Assembly: GCF_002355735.1 (NCBI RefSeq)
Contig: NZ_AP014879.1
Location: forward strand, 2,759,501-2,823,500
Length of the DNA: 64,000 nt
Direction: 5' to 3'
DNA from: Sulfuricaulis limicola
GTDB taxonomy: Bacteria > Pseudomonadota > Gammaproteobacteria > Acidiferrobacterales > Sulfurifustaceae
Part shown: positions 20,368 through 28,231 of the stretch, piece after piece
How positions within the stretch are numbered: position 1 is the first letter of the stretch
How the letters are laid out: each line of letters starts with the position of its first letter
Translations under genes and position numbers: made by a program
Notes under the pieces: model-generated
What the model saw: the letters and a program-made list of their open reading frames with translations, nothing else
The model's database searches: none
Told to the model about the DNA's origin: nothing

Positions 20368-22404
20368 TTATTGGGTAAAGCTGTGCGGCGTATGGCCGCC
20401 GAAGAAGCCCACCGTCACCAGGACCAGGAGCGTCAGGCCGCAAATGATCAGGGTGATGCCCAATACCTTCGATCCCAGCGTCATCGGCTGCGACGGCGCC
20501 TGCACCAGATACTTCTCCAGTTGTCCGCTCTCGACCAGGCGCCGGTACTGCAGCGTATGTTCGCGCTTGAACTCTTCCAACGACTGGGTGCCGGTGAACA
20601 TCACGATGTCCGGCGGCGGCAGCTTGTCCGGCCGGAAATGGTTGTTGAAGAAGTGCACCGTGAACAGGAACACCGCGGCCAGGAACGCCTCTTCGCCGTG
20701 CACCAGCGCCGCCACGTTGAACACCCATCCCGGGAAGATCGCCGCGGTCACGTTCGGGAAGGCCAGCAGCATGCCGGTGCCGCCGATGGCGGCCATGCCC
20801 CAGAACACCGCCCAATAGTCGAATTTCTCCCAGTAGGTCCAGCGGTCGAAGGTCGGCCGTGGTCCCTTGTTGAAGAACCACTTGAACATGCCGATGGCGT
20901 CCTCAAGGTCCTTCCAGTTCGGTACCAGCGAATCGGGACCGAACCAGCGGAAGGTCTTGCGGTTGCGCCAGATATTGATGGCGACGGCGACCAGGTGCAG
21001 GAAGAAAATGCCGAGCATGATCGCCGCGCTGGTGCGGTGAATGATTCCCGCCACCTGCGGGCCGCCGAGCGCCTTCATGATGACCGGCGCCCAGTCGGTA
21101 TAGGAATAGAACACCGCCATGCCGGTCAGGATCAGCGTCATGACGCTCAGGGCGAACAGCAGATGCGCGAGCCGCCACAGGGGCCCGAAGCGGCGCACCT
21201 GTTTGGCCTCCGCCAGCGGCAATTCGTCCACGCGCACGCGCGGCCTGAGTTCGCCCTCCTTGCGGCGTTCGTATTCCCGGTACCACCACAGCAAGGAATG
21301 CACCCAGAAGTAGGCGAACACGAACACCAGCAGCCAATGCATGAATCTCGAGGCGATCCACATCTGCGGATAGCGCTTGAAATCGTGGTCGTTGGCATGG
21401 GGACCGAAAGTCGCGAATCCCGCCGTCGCCAGCGGAAGTTTCTTGCCGTCGTGACACTGCCGGCAGGTTTCGAGGCGGTTGTCCGGGTGCACCTTCGATT
21501 GCGGGTCGTCCACCCGGAGAATCTTGTGGCTGTCGTGGCAGTCGTAGCACTTGGCCGTGTAGGTGTAGCCCAGCTTGGTGACCTGGCCGTGATAGGTGTC
21601 CCGGTAGGTGAGGAAATTTTCCAGGTGGCAGGTGCCGCAATTCTCGATGATCAGCAGCTTGAAAGCGTCCTTGGACGTGTTCGCGATGCTGTGGGTGGTG
21701 TGGCAATCCGTGCACACCGCCGCCTTGGGATTTTTTTTCTCCATGGTTTCGACGCCATGCACCGATTCCGCGTAACTCTCGAGCTGATCGGTGTGGCACT
21801 GCTCGCCGCAAACCTTCGACACCGTCAGGTGCCAGTCGGTGCGCCTGGAAGTGCCGCGTGGCGGCACGTTGAAATAGTGTGAATCGTGGCAATCGTCGCA
21901 GGCCGCGTTGGGGCGGGTTTTGTCGTCGGTGCTCGGCCGCGCGTGAAACGAATTCTTGTACGCCTCGATGTTCTGGACCACGATTCCCAGTCTCGCCCTT
22001 TCCCTGGTCAGGTTTTGCTGCTTCGCGGTTTCCCACAACGCCTCGTGGCAGGTCACGCAGTTGGCCTTGGGCGCCGGCCCTTTCTTGTGCGGCGCCTTGC
22101 TGCTGGTGATGTCCTGGTGACAGCCCACGCAGGTCATCTCGCCGTGCACGCCTTTTCCGAACTGATTCTCCTGTATCGCCTGCAAGGTGCGCGGCTTGCC
22201 CTCCGCTCCCGGCGCCGTCAGTTTGTCCGCCTTGGCGCCGTGGCAGATCAGGCAGGTGCTGTTGTCCAGTTTTTCCGCGGCCGGCGGCGCGCCGCGGCTC
22301 CCGGCGTCGACGGCCGCGGTCGCCTCGGCCGGCCGCAGCAGCGCCGGCAGCGTCAGACAAACAGCGGCCAGCATCATCCACGCTGTCAGTTTGGAAATGC
22401 GCAT
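20368..22404 (-). CDS. CbcL-like nonaheme cytochrome c fused to membrane cytochrome b
   Basis: Probable inner-membrane quinone:cytochrome oxidoreductase. After a signal peptide (about 30 residues), the periplasmic part holds eight CXXCH sites (first Cys at 51, 92, 116, 169, 231, 256, 286, 314) and one CX3CH site (Cys199-His204), nine in all. The C-terminal half from about residue 350 has six predicted membrane helices with paired His residues (HWLLVFVFAYFWVH, IIHRTSAAIMLGIFFLH, VHGEEAFLAAVFLFTVH), as in diheme HydC/FdnI cytochromes b. This plan, nine c-hemes plus diheme b, is that of Geobacter CbcL. The gene is divergent from the cytochrome-MtrAB operon and shares its FNR-box intergenic region. 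Confidence 0.85.
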   Translation of the reverse strand: MRISKLTAWMMLAAVCLTLPALLRPAEATAAVDAGSRGAPPAAEKLDNSTCLICHGAKADKLTAPGAEGKPRTLQAIQENQFGKGVHGEMTCVGCHQDITSSKAPHKKGPAPKANCVTCHEALWETAKQQNLTRERARLGIVVQNIEAYKNSFHARPSTDDKTRPNAACDDCHDSHYFNVPPRGTSRRTDWHLTVSKVCGEQCHTDQLESYAESVHGVETMEKKNPKAAVCTDCHTTHSIANTSKDAFKLLIIENCGTCHLENFLTYRDTYHGQVTKLGYTYTAKCYDCHDSHKILRVDDPQSKVHPDNRLETCRQCHDGKKLPLATAGFATFGPHANDHDFKRYPQMWIASRFMHWLLVFVFAYFWVHSLLWWYREYERRKEGELRPRVRVDELPLAEAKQVRRFGPLWRLAHLLFALSVMTLILTGMAVFYSYTDWAPVIMKALGGPQVAGIIHRTSAAIMLGIFFLHLVAVAINIWRNRKTFRWFGPDSLVPNWKDLEDAIGMFKWFFNKGPRPTFDRWTYWEKFDYWAVFWGMAAIGGTGMLLAFPNVTAAIFPGWVFNVAALVHGEEAFLAAVFLFTVHFFNNHFRPDKLPPPDIVMFTGTQSLEEFKREHTLQYRRLVESGQLEKYLVQAPSQPMTLGSKVLGITLIICGLTLLVLVTVGFFGGHTPHSFTQ

Positions 22405-22537
22405 GTCCCTGGTCCTCGGTTCGACATTGCGAAGCAGTTTTGTGCGGTATTCATGGAGACAGACTTGCCATCAAGTTGCCAGCCGCACGCCGGATTCTCG
22501 TCATGTCTCATGATTATTGATAAGCTTCCGTTGTTAT

Positions 22538-22551
22538 TTGATATTTATCAA
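22538..22551. promoter_or_regulatory. FNR-type site between the divergent cytochrome operons (left)
   Basis: TTGATATTTATCAA, identical to the sites at 12796 and 12812. On the minus strand a -10-like AATAAT lies at 22518-22513, so the box is centred about 39-41 bases upstream of the likely CbcL-like gene start site. Confidence 0.78.
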
Positions 22552-22573
22552 TAATACCGGGATTCGTTCCGGG

Positions 22574-22613
22574 TTGATATTTATCAATGTCCGATGAAGT
22601 GGCACACTATTAA
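22574..22613 (+). promoter_or_regulatory. class II FNR promoter of the cytochrome-MtrAB operon
   Basis: A fourth copy of TTGATATTTATCAA at 22574-22587, centre 22580.5. A -10-like TATTAA lies at 22608-22613, predicting a start near 22622, which puts the box at -41.5. The leader to the ATG at 22685 is about 63 bases. Confidence 0.78.
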
Positions 22614-22684
22614 TCTTGCGCAATCCACAGACTCTTCCAGAGCGCTCCTTACAAGAAATGGTCTATCGTTGAATGGAGAGACAA

Positions 22685-23131
22685 ATGAAATCGACCACCG
22701 TCATTTCGGCGTTCCTGGGAACAATCCTGGTTGGCCTTGCCACCGCCGGCTACGCCGCGGACAAGACCGACGCCCGCAAAGTCGACATCGGCAAGGCCGA
22801 GTACGAACAGAAGTGCACCATTTGTCATGGTGCGCTGGGAAAGGGTGACGGCGCGTACAGCGTGATGCTGAAGAAACCCGCGACCGACCTGACGACGTTG
22901 TCCAAAAAAAATGCCGGGGTGTTCCCCTTCGCCCGGGTGTTCGAGACCATCGAGGGCACGCATGAATTGAAAGCGCACGGCACGCGGGAAATGCCGATCT
23001 GGGGCAAGGAATACCGGAGCAGCAAATATTATGATGACTATTTGCACGATCCCGAATCGGATCGATCGTATTTTGCCCGTTCACGCATACTGGCGCTGAC
23101 CGAATACATCTATCGGCTGCAAGCCAAATAG
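22685..23131 (+). CDS. periplasmic monoheme cytochrome c
   Basis: A 148-residue class I cytochrome c. A signal peptide ends at GYA-AD. The single heme site is CTICH (Cys44), followed by GALGKGDGAYS, and the likely axial Met lies in TREMPIWGKEY. The ATG at 22685 is preferred over one four codons earlier because GGAGAG sits four bases upstream. It is the first gene of a five-gene run of electron carriers on the plus strand and is preceded by two FNR boxes. It may shuttle electrons between the CbcL-like quinol enzyme and the outer-membrane conduit; that role is inference. Confidence 0.9.
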   Translation: MKSTTVISAFLGTILVGLATAGYAADKTDARKVDIGKAEYEQKCTICHGALGKGDGAYSVMLKKPATDLTTLSKKNAGVFPFARVFETIEGTHELKAHGTREMPIWGKEYRSSKYYDDYLHDPESDRSYFARSRILALTEYIYRLQAK

Positions 23132-23187
23132 GGAATTTCTGAATCAGCCACTTGAAACATTTGCCTAAACAAGCTCGGAGAAATCTC

Positions 23188-23541
23188 ATGAAACACAAAA
23201 TATTCGCCAGCGCGCTGCTCGCCTTTTCCGCCGTCGTGTTCGCTTCCTCCCCCGCCGTCGCCGCCGACATCGATGCCGACGCGGCCCAGAAACTGGCGAA
23301 GAAAAACAATTGCTTCAAGTGCCACGCCATCGACAAGACCAAGAAGGGACCCTCCTACAAGAAGATCGCGGCCAAGTACAAGGGCAAGCCCGATGGCGAA
23401 GCCAAGGTGATCGAAAACTTCACCACGGCTCCGATGGTGAAGATGGAAGATGGCACCGAAGAAAAACACAAGGTTATCGATACCAAGGACATGAAAGAGA
23501 TGAAGAATCTGGCGCAGTGGATTCTGTCACTCGATAAGTAA
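23188..23541 (+). CDS. small periplasmic class I cytochrome c
   Basis: A 117-residue c-type cytochrome resembling c551/c552 carriers. A signal peptide ends at PAVAA-D. The heme site is CFKCH (Cys42) followed by AIDKTKKGPSYKKIA, the usual K-x-GP-x segment, and the distal Met is in FTTAPMVKM. An ATG at 23152 is in frame, but the one at 23188 starts directly at the signal peptide and has a CGGAG upstream. Fifty-six bases separate it from the previous cytochrome, so both are probably on one transcript. Confidence 0.9.
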   Translation: MKHKIFASALLAFSAVVFASSPAVAADIDADAAQKLAKKNNCFKCHAIDKTKKGPSYKKIAAKYKGKPDGEAKVIENFTTAPMVKMEDGTEEKHKVIDTKDMKEMKNLAQWILSLDK

Positions 23542-23663
23542 AAAGCAGTCCAAGCGACGCGGCCCGTGGCGGGGCTGGCAACGGTTTAGTCACAAGGATG
23601 GGCTTCGACATGGATTTTGCATGAGGCTCTTGAGTTACATCATCAGTCATGGAGGAAATCATC

Positions 23664-24965
23664 ATGAACAAAAGAGCATTCATCCTGGCCTTTGCCGCCC
23701 TGGCCGCCGGGCCTGCCCTGGCCGCCGATCCTGCCACCATCGACTGGTCGAAGATCCCCGTTGTCAAAGTACCGCTGTTCTATCCGGGACAGTCTTCCTA
23801 TGAATGGCTGCGCAGCGACGCCCACAAGGGTGCGGTGAAAGAGGTCATGCGCGGAGACGCCTGCCTCTCCTGCCATGACGAAGAGGATGCGGAAAAAGAC
23901 ATCGGGAACAAGCTGGTGAAGGGCGGAGCGCTCGAACCGACGCCGGTCAAGGGCAAGGATGGTCACAAGGATCTCGCGGTGCAGGCAGCGTTCGACGACA
24001 AGAATGCCTACCTGCGCTTCCAGTGGAAAACCCAAAACAATTTCCCGGGCAGCGAGCATCAGTACCTGCGCTTCGACGGCAAGGAGTGGAAGGTTTACGG
24101 CTATCCCAAGCTCGACAAGGTGGTGCAGGAAGGCACGCAGCCGGGCATCTACGAAGACCGCATGTCGGTCATGATCGACGATGGCAAGGTGCCGGGATTC
24201 GCCCAACAAGGCTGCTGGCTCACCTGTCATGATGGCCAGCGCGACATGCCGAAGCAGTTCACCAAGGAAGAGGTTGAAGCCAACGCATTGCTTACCGCCA
24301 TCAAGAAGAAAGACGTACGCAAATACCTGCCGGAAAGCCGGACCAACCCGTCCGACTGGAAGACTGGCAAGTCGGTCGAGGAGATTGCCAAAATCAAGGC
24401 TGCCGGCGGCTTCGTCGACCTGATCCAGTGGCGCGCCCACCGCAGCAATCCGGTCGGCATGGCTGATGACGGCTATGTCCTCGAGTGGCGCCTCGGTGAT
24501 GCCGGCAAAGACATGTTCGGCAGCAACGCCGACAAAGAGACCCACCAGCCCAAGTTCATGTGGGACGCGAAAAAGGTCGGTTACAAGTCCATCACCGCCA
24601 AACAGTTGCGCAAGGGCGACCACTTCCTGATTCGCGAAAAGAATGCCGTGCCATTTGATCCCAAGGCGGGCTGGAAGGAAGGCGACATGATTCCGGATTA
24701 CATCGTCAGTCGCGAAGATGCAAAGGGATCGGCCGCCGACAACAACGCCATCGCCAGCTGGAAGAAGGGCATGTGGACCGTGGTGATGATCCGTCCGCTC
24801 GGCCTGACCAACGATGACGACAAGGCGCTCAAGGCGGGCGGCGTCTATAACGTCGGCTTCGCGGTGCATGACGACAACATCACCACGCGCGGGCATCAGG
24901 TTTCATTCGTCAGGACACTGGGGCTGGGCGCCAAGGCGGACATCCAGGCCGTCAAGCTTCCGTAA
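23664..24965 (+). CDS. ethylbenzene-dehydrogenase-related heme-binding protein
   Basis: Periplasmic protein of the cytochrome c-552/DMSO-reductase-like heme-binding (EB_dh) type, 433 residues. A 20-residue signal peptide ends ALA. It has a CLSCH site at Cys67 and a CX3CH site, CWLTCH, at Cys184. The rest is beta-rich, with segments such as AYLRFQWKTQNNFPGSEHQYLRF, FVDLIQWRAHRSNPVGMADDGYVLEWRLG and YNVGFAVHDDNITTRGHQVSF that are typical of the domain. The ATG at 23664 has GGAGGA seven bases upstream. Its place between monoheme cytochromes and MtrAB points to a periplasmic electron relay; the exact partner is unknown. Confidence 0.85.
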   Translation: MNKRAFILAFAALAAGPALAADPATIDWSKIPVVKVPLFYPGQSSYEWLRSDAHKGAVKEVMRGDACLSCHDEEDAEKDIGNKLVKGGALEPTPVKGKDGHKDLAVQAAFDDKNAYLRFQWKTQNNFPGSEHQYLRFDGKEWKVYGYPKLDKVVQEGTQPGIYEDRMSVMIDDGKVPGFAQQGCWLTCHDGQRDMPKQFTKEEVEANALLTAIKKKDVRKYLPESRTNPSDWKTGKSVEEIAKIKAAGGFVDLIQWRAHRSNPVGMADDGYVLEWRLGDAGKDMFGSNADKETHQPKFMWDAKKVGYKSITAKQLRKGDHFLIREKNAVPFDPKAGWKEGDMIPDYIVSREDAKGSAADNNAIASWKKGMWTVVMIRPLGLTNDDDKALKAGGVYNVGFAVHDDNITTRGHQVSFVRTLGLGAKADIQAVKLP

Positions 24966-25050
24966 TTTGATATTGATTGCGCCGTGGCAGATAGAGCACA
25001 GGAGATGGAGATATCGGCTGGAGGTTAACGAAAAGACGGGGGACTCAACA

Positions 25051-26088
25051 ATGAAAATTACCGGACGAATACTGGTTGTCTGTATCTGCCTCGGCCTCGG
25101 GGGCGCCGCCAGCCCCTTGCTGGCCGAAGAAGCCAAACCCGCCGCAGACCAGGCGGAAGCCAAAGCGGCGCCCAAGGACATGGTCCTCAAGGGCGATGCC
25201 GTGTGCACCCAGTGCCACGACGAGACCGAAGTCTATCCGGTGCTGGCGATCGGCAAGACCCGGCACGGCGTGATGGCGGACAAAAATACACCGACTTGCA
25301 CCACCTGCCACGGCGAGAGCAAGAGCCACCTGAACATACCGAAGGGCGAGAAGGATCGTCCCAAGCCGGAACGCCTCTTCGGCATGCGCCCGACGATCCC
25401 GGCCGAGCTCCAGGTGGAACGCTACTTCGGGTTGTTCGGCAAGAACACCAGCACGCCGGTGGCCGAACGCAATGCACCCTGCCTCGAGTGCCACAACGGC
25501 GGGGAGCGCATTCACTGGGTCGGCAGCGCGCACGAGGCGGGCGATGTCGCCTGCACTTCCTGTCATCAGATTCACACGACCCACGACCGGGCTCGCGACA
25601 AGCATGCCCAGACGGAGATGTGCTTCGCCTGCCACAAGGAACAGCGCGCCCAGATGAACCGGCCGTCGCGCCACCCGATCAAGGAAGGCAAGGTCGCCTG
25701 CTCGGATTGTCACAATCCGCACGGCAGCGCCGGACCCAAGCTGCTGGTGCGCGACAACGTCAATGACACCTGCTACCAGTGCCATATGGAAAAGCGCGGG
25801 CCGTTCGTGCGCACGCACGAGCCGGTGCAGGAGGACTGCTCGATCTGCCACAACCCGCATGGCGCCACGAATCCCAGCCTGCTCAAGCTGCGCTCCCCCT
25901 TCCTGTGCCAGTCGTGCCACGAACCGACCTCGCATCATTCGACCGTGCCGGAGGACGGCGTGGCGGGCGGCCTGAACCCGTCCACCGCCCAGGCCGTGAT
26001 CATGGCGCGCGGCTGCACGAACTGCCATACGCAGATCCACGGCAGCAACAACCCTACCGATGGCACCGGCCGCGGGTTCCGCCGTTAA
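25051..26088 (+). CDS. mtrA: MtrA/DmsE/PioA-type periplasmic decaheme cytochrome c
   Basis: Decaheme wire that threads through the MtrB porin to carry electrons across the outer membrane. The 345-residue product begins with a signal peptide ending LLA and carries ten CXXCH motifs (CTQCH, CTTCH, CLECH, CTSCH, CFACH, CSDCH, CYQCH, CSICH, CQSCH, CTNCH), the number in MtrA and PioA. SDCHNPHGSAGPKLL and ICHNPHGATNPSLL are the family repeats. It is followed after 38 bases by an MtrB/PioB-like porin. Subgroup (MtrA reducer versus PioA/MtoA oxidiser) is not resolved. Confidence 0.95.
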   Translation: MKITGRILVVCICLGLGGAASPLLAEEAKPAADQAEAKAAPKDMVLKGDAVCTQCHDETEVYPVLAIGKTRHGVMADKNTPTCTTCHGESKSHLNIPKGEKDRPKPERLFGMRPTIPAELQVERYFGLFGKNTSTPVAERNAPCLECHNGGERIHWVGSAHEAGDVACTSCHQIHTTHDRARDKHAQTEMCFACHKEQRAQMNRPSRHPIKEGKVACSDCHNPHGSAGPKLLVRDNVNDTCYQCHMEKRGPFVRTHEPVQEDCSICHNPHGATNPSLLKLRSPFLCQSCHEPTSHHSTVPEDGVAGGLNPSTAQAVIMARGCTNCHTQIHGSNNPTDGTGRGFRR

Positions 26089-26126
26089 CGTGTTAACGAC
26101 AGCTAGTCAGCTAGAGAGGGGATGAC

Positions 26127-28193
26127 ATGAACGCGATTAGAAAGAGCTTTCTCCCGGGCATGCTGGCCGCGGCGGTGCTGGCCACACTTGGCTCCGCTGT
26201 CGCGGCGGAGGTTGACGAACTCACCGAGCTGACCAAGCCTGAAAGCACGGTCAGCGTGGGCATCGGGCATGTATCCCGGGACAACCAGCGCTTCGGCCAG
26301 TACACCGGACTGAACGAGAATGGTACCTACGGATTGGTCGATCTGGATTTCGTGCAGCGCGACGAAACCACCGGCACCTGGCTCAGGCTCAACGGACGCA
26401 ACCTGGGCTTCGACGATCGCGAGTTGCGCCTCGAGCATGAGCGCCAGGGCGACTGGGGCTACTTCATCGACTTCAGTCAGACACCGCGGTTCGACCCGTA
26501 CACCGTGACGACCACGCTCTCCGGCATCGGCACCACCACGCAGACTGTCGGCGGCAGCGCGACAGCGCAGCAATACCATCTCAAGACCGAGCGCGATGCG
26601 CTGACGCTCGGGTTTAACAAGGAACTCTCGGACAACCTGGGCCTGCAAGTGCGCTTCCGCAACGAGGAGAAGGACGGCGAACGCCTGTGGGGCCAGGGCA
26701 CCTTTGGAACCTGGCGCTTCCTGACCGACCCCATCGACCAGACGACGCGCCAGATCGACGCCACGCTCAGCTACACAACCCGCAACCTGCAGCTTACGGG
26801 TGGTTACTACGGCACCGCGTTCGACAACAGCAATAACGTCCTCAACGTGCCGGGTTGCGCCATCTTTACGGGCTGCGACCAGATGGGCCTGCCGCCGGAC
26901 AATGAATCGCACCAGTTGCATCTGGCCGGAGGCTACGACTTCACCAAGACGACCCGCGGAACCTTCAAGGTCGCTGTCGGCCGGATCACGCAAAACGAAG
27001 CCTTCGCCACCACGCCCACCGCCGGCGCTCCGGGCAGCCTCGACGGCCGTATCGACACGACCCTGGTGCAGGCCGGCCTGACCGCGCGCCCGATGTCAAA
27101 GCTGACGTTGCGTGCGGATCTGCGCTACGACGACCGTGACGACAAGACACCCGTGTTCACCTACTTTCCGCTCGCGGGAGTATCCGGCTCGACCACCGAC
27201 GGCACCAATGAGCCACGCGACATCAAGACCATCTCGGGTAAATTTGAAGCGAGCTATCTGTTGCCGATGGCCTTTCGCCTGACCGGCGGCGTGGACTACG
27301 TGGAGAAGACGCGCAACAGCCCGCCGGTACGCTCGGTCAGCTTTCGCGAAACCACCGACGAGACGTCTTTACGCACCGAGCTGCGCCGCTCGATCTCCGA
27401 GACCGTGACCGGCGCGGTGTCGTTCATTCACAGCAACCGCGGCGGCTCCGATTGGCTGCTCAATCCCCTGTACATCAGTGGCGCCACCGGCAGCAACCAG
27501 GTCGCGCCGCTGCACTTGGCGGACCGCGACCGTGACCTGTGGCGACTGACATTGAACTGGATGCCGACCAACCCCCTGTCGGTCAGCCTGCGTCTCGATC
27601 AGGCACGCGACGAATACAGCGGGCGCGGCATCAGTGTCGTCGACCAGGCGGTGCGTGAAGGCAGGGCGGAGAACTACTCACTGGATGCGTCCTACAGCTT
27701 CACTGACGAAATGCAGGGGACGGCCTGGTACTCGGTCAATGACACCAGCCTGGAAAGCGTCCAGTGCCGCGCCGGGGCGGCGGATGCCTGCACGCCAGGG
27801 ACCCAGCAGGTATGGGGATCGAACGTGCGCAACCTCGCGGACAGCTTCGGCCTTGGGCTACGCGCCGCACTCACTTCCAAGATTGAGCTGAGTGCGGATC
27901 TATCCCACTCGAAGGTGCGCGACGAGATGGAGCTGAGCTCGATCGCCGGCGCGGCCGTCAGCCCGCTGGACAACATCAACACCAAGGTCACGAGCCTGAA
28001 TCTGTCCGTGAAATACGCGCTGCAGCGCAATGCGGGCATGCGGGTGATGTACATCTACGATCGCTACCGGACCGACGACTGGACCTGGGCGAACTGGAAC
28101 TACAGCCCCGCCGATGGTGGCACCACCGTCCTGCAGGAGCCGACCCAGAAGGTGAGCTTTGTCGGTGTTTCGTATTATTACCGGTGGTGGTAG
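26127..28193 (+). CDS. mtrB: MtrB/PioB-family decaheme-associated outer-membrane porin
   Basis: A 688-residue beta-barrel predicted to sheath the MtrA-like cytochrome. A signal peptide ends at VAA-E. The mature chain has many alternating amphipathic strands with the family style (STVSVGIGHVSRDNQRFGQYTGLNENG, WGYFIDFSQTPRFDPYT, LTLGFNKELSDNLGLQVRFRNEEKDGERLWG) and ends in aromatic residues, VSYYYRWW. The N-terminal CXXC known in Shewanella MtrB is absent; the four Cys lie as two pairs (about residues 248/253 and 547/554), probably in loops. It is the last gene of the run and is convergent with mtnD. Confidence 0.93.
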   Translation: MNAIRKSFLPGMLAAAVLATLGSAVAAEVDELTELTKPESTVSVGIGHVSRDNQRFGQYTGLNENGTYGLVDLDFVQRDETTGTWLRLNGRNLGFDDRELRLEHERQGDWGYFIDFSQTPRFDPYTVTTTLSGIGTTTQTVGGSATAQQYHLKTERDALTLGFNKELSDNLGLQVRFRNEEKDGERLWGQGTFGTWRFLTDPIDQTTRQIDATLSYTTRNLQLTGGYYGTAFDNSNNVLNVPGCAIFTGCDQMGLPPDNESHQLHLAGGYDFTKTTRGTFKVAVGRITQNEAFATTPTAGAPGSLDGRIDTTLVQAGLTARPMSKLTLRADLRYDDRDDKTPVFTYFPLAGVSGSTTDGTNEPRDIKTISGKFEASYLLPMAFRLTGGVDYVEKTRNSPPVRSVSFRETTDETSLRTELRRSISETVTGAVSFIHSNRGGSDWLLNPLYISGATGSNQVAPLHLADRDRDLWRLTLNWMPTNPLSVSLRLDQARDEYSGRGISVVDQAVREGRAENYSLDASYSFTDEMQGTAWYSVNDTSLESVQCRAGAADACTPGTQQVWGSNVRNLADSFGLGLRAALTSKIELSADLSHSKVRDEMELSSIAGAAVSPLDNINTKVTSLNLSVKYALQRNAGMRVMYIYDRYRTDDWTWANWNYSPADGGTTVLQEPTQKVSFVGVSYYYRWW

Positions 28194-28231
28194 AACTGCC
28201 GGATTGATTGCGTTGGCGGCCGGCGGAAGCG

